Assembly: GCA_950295325.1 (NCBI GenBank)
Contig: OX485805.1
Span: forward strand, 30,491,501-30,555,500
Direction of reading: 5' to 3'
DNA from: Polytrichum commune
Taxonomy: Eukaryota > Streptophyta > Polytrichopsida > Polytrichales > Polytrichaceae
DNA: 64,000 nt
The notes below the pieces were generated by a model. It was not told where the DNA came from. It worked only from the letters and a program-made list of their open reading frames with translations, and searched no databases. Below are positions 55,847 through 64,000 of the stretch, in pieces (within the stretch, counting starts at the first letter, position 1; each line of letters opens with the position of its first letter). The position numbers and the translations under genes are program-made.

Positions 55847-57149
55847 CAGTCTAACCTTGATAATGTCACACCATCCGTTTCACCAAAAAGAGTGATATAA
55901 ACAAGGTGTGACATATTTGATAATGTCACATTTTGAAGATTTGTGCATAATGTGATATTATCAAAAAAATAGGTAGAAAATCAAAATAAAATTACAATGT
56001 ACAAAAGAAAATAACAAATACGAGACTTCAATGTTTTTGAATGTAAAATCTAATTCAAAATTGTGAATAACAACAAGAGCACATCATAATGTGTCATTGA
56101 GATCAGGTAAAGACCTCTCACTAGAGACAAAGAAGCTTCTAATGTCACATTGTTTTGTTGATGTTAAATGTGCAACACCAATTCTAATGAGTTTGTCATG
56201 GATTTTTTCCATTCCTAACATCTCCATAGTGTTGAAAATCTGAGAACCTTGGCTAGCCATAAAATTCAAAACATCTTTAGCATACTTTTGTGCATCGCTT
56301 AGCTTCACTACTTTAGACTCATCATCACTGCTATCAACAATCAATGGGTCTACTTCCATGGAATCAAGAACATGTTCGCCATCTTGCACTAATTGCACAA
56401 GCTCCTCAGTAGAATATTCCACCTCAAAATCATCTTCACCTTCCATGTTTATGTACTCCAAAGGACAAAGCTTTTCTACAGGCTTGCCTTCGACATCCAA
56501 ACCCAAATTCAATGCGGCGTCGAGATTGCCCAATTCCAAAGTTGCTTCCTCCATTTTGAACTTCATACGTTCATCAAAATTGTTGATATATGCAGTCCAC
56601 TCTATAGGCAATATGGCGGACTTTCTCCAACAATTTCTAATGGTTTGATCATCTAATTCATGCCATGCCGCCACACACCATAGCATAGGTTGAAATAGAT
56701 CAACATTCAATTTCCCCAAATCTTCATTTGAGTTGTTATCAATTTGTTGCAAAGTCCAGGCAACAAACTTGCGCTTATAGCACATTTTGAATGTTGCAAT
56801 CACTCCTTGATCCAAAGGCTGAACAACTGAAGTCACATTTGGTGGAAGGAACAAGAGTGATATGGGAGAGTACAAAAGCATTAAACCCATCTATAACTTT
56901 CTTGACCTCACCATGAATATCATGGCTTCCTGCATTCAAACAATCTGTCCATCCAACCATCACATACAATCCATCCATACTTGGTATTATCACATTTACA
57001 CTATGGATTTTGGAAAAAAATAGTGACATTACCAAGGGTGATAGGGATAATAACGAGGGAGTTTTACACTATGAAAATCGGTTTCAAACTTTTAGGTGAC
57101 AATATCAAGGTGTTCTATTAACAATGGTGACATTATCAAGGTTAGACTG
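55847..57149 (-). mobile_element. Tigger/pogo-like DNA transposon, internally deleted, complete ends
   Basis: TA target copies at 55845-55846 and 57150-57151. The TIRs are identical for 23 bases, starting CAGTCTAACCTTGATAATGT. Subterminal copies of the core occur at 55917 (GATAATGTCACATTT) and, reversed, at 57094 (GGTGACAATATCAAGGTG). The 1303-bp element contains only the 3' half of a transposase (56084-56890); full-length relatives are usually over 2 kb. The minus-strand 5' region (56891-57149) is non-coding. It is the least decayed element of the window. Confidence 0.93.
56084..56890 (-). CDS. Tigger/pogo-type transposase, C-terminal part (DDE_1 family), open frame
   Basis: A 268-codon uninterrupted frame. 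Residues 9-40 hold the family block LLFLPPNVTSVVQPLDQGVI, which carries the last Asp (PLDQG) of the DDD triad, then ATFKMCYKRKFVAWTLQQ. Residues about 75-95 read WHELDDQTIRNCWRKSAIL, the T.R.CW.K block following the catalytic core. The C-terminus is acidic (EDDFEVEYSTEELVQLVQDG), ending SLPDLNDTL, with a regular TAA stop. The N-terminal CENP-B/HTH DNA-binding domains and the first two catalytic Asp are missing: upstream of residue 8 the frame leaves the family pattern and a TAG precedes the first ATG. It cannot be an active transposase. The lack of stops over 268 codons suggests recent deletion or recent amplification. Confidence 0.88.
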   Translation of the reverse strand: MGLMLLYSPISLLFLPPNVTSVVQPLDQGVIATFKMCYKRKFVAWTLQQIDNNSNEDLGKLNVDLFQPMLWCVAAWHELDDQTIRNCWRKSAILPIEWTAYINNFDERMKFKMEEATLELGNLDAALNLGLDVEGKPVEKLCPLEYINMEGEDDFEVEYSTEELVQLVQDGEHVLDSMEVDPLIVDSSDDESKVVKLSDAQKYAKDVLNFMASQGSQIFNTMEMLGMEKIHDKLIRIGVAHLTSTKQCDIRSFFVSSERSLPDLNDTL

Positions 57150-57344
57150 TATATGTGAAGGCCGTACATTATAAAAAAAAGGTCCACCAAAAACTTTGGC
57201 AAAAGGAAGAGGAGGAGGAAGATACTTGAGGAGGAGAATCCATCGTTCTTATTCATCGTCTTGCAACTTGAATTTTTTTTAATGCAAGTGAATGTTTCCT
57301 TATGTTGGCAGAGAAATGAGAAACATCGATTTACTTGAGATGAA

Positions 57345-58433
57345 TTCTTATTGTATAACATCATCTTGCAATTTCGAAGATTTTGGCTAGTGAATGTTTC
57401 CTTGTGTTGGAAGAGGAATGAGAAACACCAATTTACTTGAGAATTCTTATTGTATTTCATCATCTTGCAATTTCGAAGGTTTTGGCTAGTAAATGTTTCC
57501 TTATGTTGGAAGAGGAATGAGAAACACCAATTTACTTGAGAATTCTTATTGTATTTCATCATCTTGCAATTTCGAAGGTTTTGGCTAGTGAATGTTTCCT
57601 TATGTTGGAAGAGGAATGAGAAACACCAATTTACTTGAGAATTCTTATTGTATTTCATCATCTTGCAATTTCGAAGGTTTTGGCTAGTAAATGTTTCCTT
57701 ATGTTGGAAGAGGAATGAGAAACACCAATTTACTTGAGAATTCTTATTGTATTTCATCATCTTGCAATTTCAAAGATTTTGGCTAGTGAATGTTTCCTTA
57801 TGTTGGAAGAGGAATGAGAAACACCAATTTACTTGAGAATTCTTATTGTATTTCATCATCTTGCAATTTCGAAGGTTTTGGCTAGTGAATGTTTCCTTAT
57901 GTTGGAAGAGGAATGAGAAACATGAATTTACTTGAGAATTCTTATTGTATTTCATCATCTTGCAATTTTGAAGGTTTTGGCTAGTGAATGTTTCCTTATG
58001 TTGGAAGAGGAATGAGAAACACCAATTTACTTGAGAATTCTTATTGTATTTCATCATCTTGCAATTTCGAAGGTTTTGGCTAGTGAATGTTTCCTTATGT
58101 TGGAAGAGGAATGAGAAACACCAATTTACTTGAGAATTCTTATTGTATTTCATCATCTTGCAATTTCGAAGGTTTTGGCTAGTAAATGTTTCCTTATGTT
58201 GGAAGAGGAATGAGAAACACCAATTTACTTGAGAATTCTTATTGTATTTCATCATCTTGCAATTTCAAAGATTTTGGCTAGTGAATGTTTCCTTATGTTG
58301 GAAGAGGAATGAGAAACACCAATTTACTTGAGAATTCTTATTGTATTTCATCATCTTGCAATTTCGAAGGTTTTGGCTAGTGAATGTTTCCTTATGTTCA
58401 ACAGGTAATTGGAAACATCGATTACGTAAGAAC
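57345..58433 (-). repeat. 99-bp minisatellite, 11 well-kept units
   Basis: Units start at 57345, 57444, 57543, 57642, 57741, 57840, 57939, 58038, 58137, 58236 and 58335, exactly 99 bp each. Diverged units flank both sides (about 57240-57344 and 58434-58530). On the minus strand each unit encodes 33 residues (MMKYNKNSQVNWCFSFLFQH, then KETFTSQNLRNCK). The frame stays open except where CGA has become TGA in the units at 57741 and 58236. Unit variants repeat with a spacing of five units. The lower-coordinate end is about 200 bp from the Tigger element. Confidence 0.95.
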
Positions 58434-58530
58434 TGTTGTTTTTCATCATCTTGCAACTTCAAGGATTTTGGCAAGCAGATGTTTCCTTGTGTTTAGGGAG
58501 AGAGATAAGAAACTTCAATTTAGACCTTGG

Positions 58531-59320
58531 ACAATTAAGTAAGTGGGCAATTATTTAACTAGCTAAAATCTCCGACTAGCTAAAGCTACACAAAAAATTT
58601 GTGCCTCAAAAATATAGCTAGCTAAAACTAAGTGCCATAATCCAGGCGAGGAAAGTTAGCTAGCTAAAGTTAGCTAATAAGTAGCTGGAATCTATAATAT
58701 ACACTAAATAAACGTAGACTCCTTTGAAGCAACAATGTTTTTGAAATTGAACAATAGCCTCATTCCTAATAATACAGTAGATGTCGCAAAATCTTTGATT
58801 TTGAACATCTTGATTCCATCTTGTCTTGAATTGCCAAATGACATTGACAATTTTGATGATAGTGAAATTGAAGAAGAAGATGATGATGACAATGAAGAAG
58901 ACAATGATGATGACAATGAAGAAGACAATGATGATAATAACGATGATGATCTATCACCAGTGCCAATCGAAAGTGAGGAAACCAACTACACGTGTTGATT
59001 CTAAGCCTTTCAATTTCCTTGTGCAATAACATAAAAATATAGAGCCAACCAAGAGCAATACAACCAATTATATATTGTTTGGTTTTGTTTGAATGGATTT
59101 CTCTTTAGTTTAGAATGAACAATCATGGCACACAACTTTTTAGCTAGTTGAAGATGAGTGAAAATGAGAGTTCAAGAGAGGTAAGCTAGTTAAAGCTAAA
59201 TAAAAGTCATAAGTTCAATGAACCTAGCTAGCTAAAACTAAGTGACAAATAAAGCCCCAGGAAATTTAACTAGATGATGCTAGTTGGCTAGCTGTCAAGG
59301 TCTGCATCAATCGCTTGAGG
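58531..59320. repeat. Block with AGCTAGCTAAAACTAAGTG repeats flanking an acidic open frame
   Basis: AGCTAGCTAAAACTAAGTG occurs at about 58619 and about 59223, with further TAGCTAGCTAAA, AACTAGCTAAA and AGTTAGCTAGCT words nearby. Between them a frame at 58735-58998 (MFLKLNNSLIPNNTVDVAKS...) ends in a long Asp/Glu/Asn stretch coded by a GATGAT/GAAGAC microsatellite (58860-58945). No domain recognised; the acidic tail alone is not evidence of a gene. Confidence 0.5.
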
Positions 59321-59570
59321 ATTGTTACTATTCACGATCTTCTAATCTAGAAGATTTTGACAAGTGAGTGTTTTCTTATGTTTGGAGAGAAATAAGAAAC
59401 ATAACTTACTTGAGCTTTATTATTATTATTATTATTCAAAGTCTTACAATTAACAATGATTTTGGCAAGTGAATGTTTCCTTAGGTTTGAAAAGAAATGA
59501 GAAACATCCATCACTCGAGTGTTACTGTTATTCCGGATCTTGCAATTCAAATGATTTTGGGAAGTGGAGT
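59321..59570 (-). repeat. Two to three diverged minisatellite units
   Basis: GTGAGTGTTTTCTTATGTTT, GTGAATGTTTCCTTAGGTTT and GATTTTGG spacing match the 99-bp unit with many changes and an (ATT)n insertion near 59419. They lie about 0.8 kb beyond the main array. Confidence 0.75.
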
Positions 59571-59895
59571 CTATGCAATATCTAAAACTCCTAGATATTT
59601 CATAGACTTCGGGTGGTGTTTGTATGCCTTCACGTATTTTATTGTATTTCCACCCTAATATTGGGTTACGCTTTTAATAAAAGAATGTCACTAGGAGGAT
59701 AAAGTATTTTCATTCGGGAGTTATCCTCTAAAAGAAAATGACTAAAATTGAAGTTAACAACTTCAATAAAATGTTTACTATTTTTGGCTCCAAAGCTCCA
59801 TCGTGCACTTTGTGTCGCTCAACCTCTCATGCCCTATGAGGACATTTCATTTCAAATGAAAAAAATTTCAAAATGTGAATGGGGACACTCGAATT
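59571..59895. other. Unassigned stretch
   Basis: No recognisable gene, RNA or repeat partner was found between the diverged minisatellite units and the SINE candidate. Confidence 0.35.
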
Positions 59896-60085
59896 GTTTT
59901 TCTCAGTCCGGAGATGACTCTAAACTATTGGATGACCGTGGAGAGGTTCTCAAAACCAAATGGAGTGGTTGGCGGTTCGATTCCCGGCCGTGAAATCTTC
60001 TCCTATACTCGACAAAAACCTAGCCAGGTGACCACGTGCCTCTTGTGTTCCATACACAAGAAGAAGAAGAAGAAGAAGAGATTGG
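59896..60085 (+). repeat. SINE candidate with B box and (AAG)n tail
   Basis: A canonical B box GGTTCGATTCC lies at 59974-59984. Upstream GATGACCGTGGAGAGGTT may be a degraded A box, about 45 bp away. About 100 bp further the unit ends in (AAG)n at 60059-60079, a simple-repeat tail as in some SINEs. No target duplication verified. Confidence 0.4.
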
Positions 60086-60474
60086 GATGGTAAAAATTTG
60101 ATGGTAAAAAAGAGTCACATTTTCTACAGGAAGTTTATAGCTCTTCCCATTGTTTCAATTGGTAGTCCACATTAATAGAAATCAACATTGTAGTGATGTC
60201 ACGGAATCCGCCCAAGCCTTACGAACTACAACATTTCAAAGCTCCAAAATACTAGCTCAAACAAACTCAACATACTCCCCCCCTTCAATCGACCCAACAT
60301 AGGCACGTTGTGCAATGAATGGGAAGAACCACCGACCGCTAGTTACACATGTATTGCTTGAGAAAGGAGGCACAACACCTCATGTTGCATCACGAACTAT
60401 TGTGATCTACATTTGCTAAACGGACTCACATTCATGCCGGTATACAACACAGGTGTTATTTTTTTCCTTTCTTC

Positions 60475-60905
60475 TCTTATAATGGTTGAGTTTGAGAAAT
60501 AACTGGTTGAAGGTCAAGATTTCGGGAAAACGACCATCCATTATTTTCGAGGGATATATGAAGGAAAACACGTCGGATTAATAAAGGAAAAACCGAAAGA
60601 TGTCGAAATGGACCCGGTCGGACTTGGAAACACACACACACACTCGAATCTCAACCGATTATGCCCAAACAATCTCCCCCCCCCCCCCCCCCTTCCGGGA
60701 CGGACACTTGGTGTGGCAACAAACGGTGAAACACGAGTGTAGTCCACACTAATAGTCCACATGAAAAACCCCCAATCATTGTTCGAACGCAATCGAGTCT
60801 CATGCACGGACTCGGGACCGAGTTCAAAAGCCGAGACTTAAACTTATGACCAACTAAGCCGCCCAATTCCCCACAATAGGATGGGATTCCAAGTACTATA
60901 CATCC
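60475..60905 (-). repeat. R12, copy 4, with tRNA-like head (SINE candidate)
   Basis: On the minus strand GGCGGCTTAGTTGGTCATAA (about 60843-60862) is a very good A box/D arm, and GGTCCCGAGTCC (60808-60819) a B box with one extra C. The body runs through C17 at 60676-60692, and the tail part matches R12 elsewhere (AGTTTGAGAAATAACTGGTT, TTAATAAAGGAAAAACCG). This orients R12 as a tRNA-derived SINE. Confidence 0.5.
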
Positions 60906-61004
60906 CCCCTCCAAAACCCCATATAGAAAAAGGGTTATTGATATAGGGAGGAAAAGATAAAGTATGAGTTTCCTCCCAAAACCCTAGTAAAGAACTCAAG
61001 TGGG

Positions 61005-61340
61005 AGGGGGGCTAAATTTGGGGGGTGAGTCGGCAGCACACTTGGATCCAAGGGTGGCATGGAGGCCCAAATTTGGGGTGTTGGATCCACAAGAGTAGCT
61101 AGCTAGCTAGCTAGGCAGGTAGGTAGGTAGGCCAACATGGGGCACATGAGTATGGGGCCCAAATTTAGGCCACTATTTGGCGGTGAGGCTGGCTGGAGCT
61201 AAATTTGGGGGAGTGGATCCGCTAAATGCTAATGCGCCCCACTAAATTTGGCGGCACCTCAACTCAACTCACCCCACGTACCCCCCCGCCCCCCCAAACC
61301 CCCCTCTCCGCTTCACTTGCTGGCCAATCCCAGGGCGGCG
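61005..61340. promoter_or_regulatory. GC-rich patch with repeated AAATTTGG motifs (possible regulatory cluster)
   Basis: Five copies of GCYNAAATTTRGG-type words within 245 bp: about 61011, 61065, 61158, 61198 and 61242. Also three GGATCC words, a (TAGC)n/(TAGG)n run at 61097-61132, and TTTGGCGG at about 61176 and 61246, which resembles E2F sites. No adjacent gene is recognised, so a regulatory role is only a possibility. Confidence 0.3.
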
Positions 61341-61433
61341 ACATTCCACTTGCACATGAGCATGAGAAAAATTTGAGGGGAATTCGGAGGAACCCTAAAT
61401 ATCCACACCCATGTTATTTAAATTAGGGCCCTT

Positions 61434-61480
61434 CCCTCCACCCATCCATCCTTGGATGGATGAATGGATGGATGGATGAT
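61434..61480. repeat. (CCAT)n / (GGAT)n palindromic microsatellite
   Basis: CCACCCATCCATCC faces TTGGATGGATG and more GGAT units, giving a short self-complementary block. Confidence 0.9.
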
Positions 61481-64000
61481 CCCATCCCATCGACCATGTG
61501 GATGAAAACCTATGTGTGGGCAAATTAGATGGCCCCACACTACCTTATTCACATTCCACACTATTTGGGATGTGTAGTACCATAGCAAGAAACTATATAA
61601 CAATTGTCCTCATTGGAGGTGTTATGTGGATGAATAGACAATTTTTATAAGGTTTTATTGCGTGATAAGGTTTTGACTCGAGGTACTATGCATGGGTAAA
61701 AGACGCGAATTAGGTTGCCCCTCACTAATTGATTGATAGTCCACACTACTTTGGATATTTATCGCTACAGTGAGAAAGTAAAGTGATCATGTTTTACTTT
61801 ATTGGATTGTGGTTGTTGTATGGATGAATGGAAAGACTCTATGAGTTTTTGTCATATGGTTTTGACTCAAGGTACTTTGCATGGGTGAAGAGAAGCGACC
61901 TGTGAGCTAAGGCGACCTTGGTTATTGCACTTGTTAGTGTACATGAATGAAACATCTTATTGTGTAGGTGAAAGTATCCAAACTATGTTAAGGGTGGGTT
62001 TACACTAGGCTTTGGATCCAAGTTATAATTTGTTTTTGAAGTGTTGCTAATGTGGCGTCACTTTCTCTCCAAATCTCCAAAATCACTTACTCCTCCTGGT
62101 TTGAGAAACTAGACTTCAAGCTTGGGCCCAATCTCGAGTTCAAGAGCAAGGTCTACTACAGGGTGATTTGGACCCCAAGTTTCTTGAACTTGGACCCTAC
62201 TGTAAGAGCATCCTAAATAGTCTTATTAATGATAGTATAGTGGGTGCCCAAGACCAGGAGTCTTCTCCTAAGTCTTCTTGAAGACTCATGACCAACACCT
62301 TGAGTATTAGTTCAAGGATTAAAATAACATACAATTAATTGATTGTCTACACCAATTTTCTAGAAATAAAATTCATATGGTCCACACTAATTTAAAACTT
62401 GATATTTGACACGGGTTAAATTCGATGTGGGTTCTAGAGCATTATTGTGGACCACACTAATGGGACTATTTAGTTTGTATGGAAGAAGATTAGAGGACTG
62501 CACCGAGAATGAAAGCATCCAAACTACATAGATTAAGCAACTCATCTCATGGATGAAATTAAACAAATTAGAAGGGAGGAAATTTGAGGAATGTACTTAA
62601 GAGGACGTGTCCTACATGGATGTATAGCCTCTTACCACACGGATGAAAGCATCCAAACCACTTGGAATGAAAATATTCAACGTGGATGAAACCTCTCTGC
62701 ACACGAATGAAAGCATGCAAACTACATGGACGGAAGATTTAAAGGATTTATTGCACTTAGGATGAAACCCAATGAAATTATGGAACTATATGCATGAAGT
62801 TTTAGAGGTTTACTTTCGGGATGGGTATTTGGTGCAGCCAAAAGGACTTGTTGCATAAATTCACACATATCCATTCATCCAACAAATTTTTTGTGACAAA
62901 GTATGTACTCGAAGGTTACCTTTCTTTTAAGTCTATTTTGCACCAGACTTGGTTTCAATCTCCCAAGGCCCAATAGAGAAGAAATAAACCACAAACATAT
63001 GGGGAACATGTTTTGAATAGGCATGGATGACATGTACGTTTGTATGTAACAATTTTCTCTTTTCATTTCATGCATATCACACTACTTTTAGAATAGGAAA
63101 TAATGTTGATCTTTTAGGTGTGCTTTACAAGTCTTCGAAAGTCCATGAACTGATGCTTGAACAACATGTGCTTGGGTTTATTAACCCACACTATTTCTTG
63201 ACGGATGGTAATTTTGTAGTTAGTGTACACTTACGGTGGGTATTCAGTGTGGGTCTATTGTTGGGTTTAAATATGTGTAAAAGGTTGAGCTTCAAAGAAA
63301 AAAGATAGGTTGATAGATTGATAGATTGATAGACAGAAAAACATACATATGGATAGATAGGTAGACAGATATAAACGAAGGCTCATGAGTATCAACAATA
63401 CATATGTTTGGCACCCACATTCACTTCTGTTGCGAAATTGGTGTAGTTCGTACTACATACCATCGTTAGTATCCTCTTTCCAACATAATATTCTTTAGCA
63501 GAGTGCCATGGAACATGTAACTAGTGATGCCCATATCTCTATAACTTTATTCTTGACGAGCAATATAATCAAACCAAGTTTGTGAAACTTCACATTAGGT
63601 ATGAGACATGTGGATGGACTTGGACCAGTGGGGGCAAGATCCATGATTCTCGTTGAGCTGCTACTGTTCATCTACATCAATATGGCCAAATGATACATAG
63701 AAATGATTCTAAAAAGGAATGAATGTTGATGTTGAAGAATGTTGTAAAATAATTAAGGAAGTTGGGCCTCGAGTTGGCATGATTTTGCTCCAAGTATCCC
63801 AAGTAAACCTTCTCATGAGCTGGATGGGGACATTGACATAATCTTTGCAAACTACCCTTTGAATAGTTACTTGGAGTAGGAGTGAAATTGAAATGTGATT
63901 ATGGGGAAACAAACATGTTTGTGTCATTCAAGGATTGGTTGGTCAAGTTGCAAAGCTTGACACTGGTGTGGTCCACACTATGTATCGTCATCAATTTAGC
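61481..64000. other. Unassigned stretch with short repeated phrases
   Basis: The phrase GGATGAAAGCATCCAAAC and close variants occur near 62507, 62641 and 62704, and CCACACTAAT words recur. A weak TIR pair may bound 61990-62212 (GGGTTTACACTAGGCTTTGG and, reversed, GATGCTCTTACAGTAGGGTC, both running into GTCCAAG or ATCCAAG). A GATAGATT microsatellite lies at about 63308-63362. No gene recognised. Confidence 0.4.

Noticed and set aside
57240-58530. CRISPR array
   Set aside because: The repeats are head-to-tail 99-bp units without unique spacers, in eukaryotic DNA; it is a minisatellite.
58735-58998. Acidic protein gene
   Set aside because: Its charged half is coded by a GATGAT/GAAGAC microsatellite; the rest has no recognisable domain or clear start context. 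Kept only as part of a repeat block.
59974-59984. Functional tRNA gene around the GGTTCGATTCC box
   Set aside because: No acceptor stem or proper anticodon arm can be drawn; a SINE or pseudogene fits better.
1-64000. Bacterial or phage content (operons, Shine-Dalgarno sites, terminators)
   Set aside because: No gene clusters or bacterial families were seen; transposon classes and microsatellites are eukaryotic.

Overview
This is eukaryotic nuclear DNA made almost entirely of decayed transposable elements. There is no operon structure, no long intact host gene, and no rRNA or confident tRNA gene. The sequence is AT-rich, dense in microsatellites and in long poly-C/poly-G tracts. The mix of PIF/Harbinger, pogo/Tigger, other TA-target MITEs and two non-LTR retrotransposon types fits a large repeat-rich genome, most plausibly of the green lineage (charophyte alga, bryophyte or fern). 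That taxonomic guess is low confidence and rests on family resemblance only.

Layout. 0-2.2 kb: a degenerate PIF/Harbinger transposase on the minus strand with a possible second-ORF remnant beside it. 2.2-6.3 kb: simple repeats, a 75-bp tandem duplication and repeat fragments. 6.35-9.86 kb: a LINE remnant (minus strand) split by about 1.65 kb of unassigned sequence. 9.86-24.2 kb: MITEs and dispersed repeats (R1, R3, R4, R5, R6, R9/R10, Tourist-like elements), plus a possible second pogo-type transposase C-terminus near 22 kb. 24.3-26.9 kb: a second, different LINE remnant (plus strand) with RNase H and a zinc-knuckle region and strong C-over-G strand asymmetry. 27-55.4 kb: MITEs at high density, several nested in each other. 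55.85-57.15 kb: the best preserved element, an internally deleted Tigger-like transposon with near-perfect ends, TA target duplication and an open 268-codon C-terminal transposase frame. 57.2-58.5 kb: an 11-unit, 99-bp minisatellite. 58.5-64 kb: diverged repeats, GC-rich patches and tRNA-like SINE heads.

How the parts work together. They are layers of insertion rather than a pathway. PIF-type elements (TIR starting GGGCnnCTTCACAC, TWA target) and TA-target elements (a 23-nt TIR with core TATTTAGTGTC, and the CAGTCTA.CC pogo-like TIR) have supplied most insertions. Four copies of repeat R1 give a clear insertion record: two copies carry different MITEs at the same TA(A) trinucleotide, and two copies keep the empty site.

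Repeat-family names (R1, R2 and so on) are local labels. All similarities were found by eye within this window; no database search was run.
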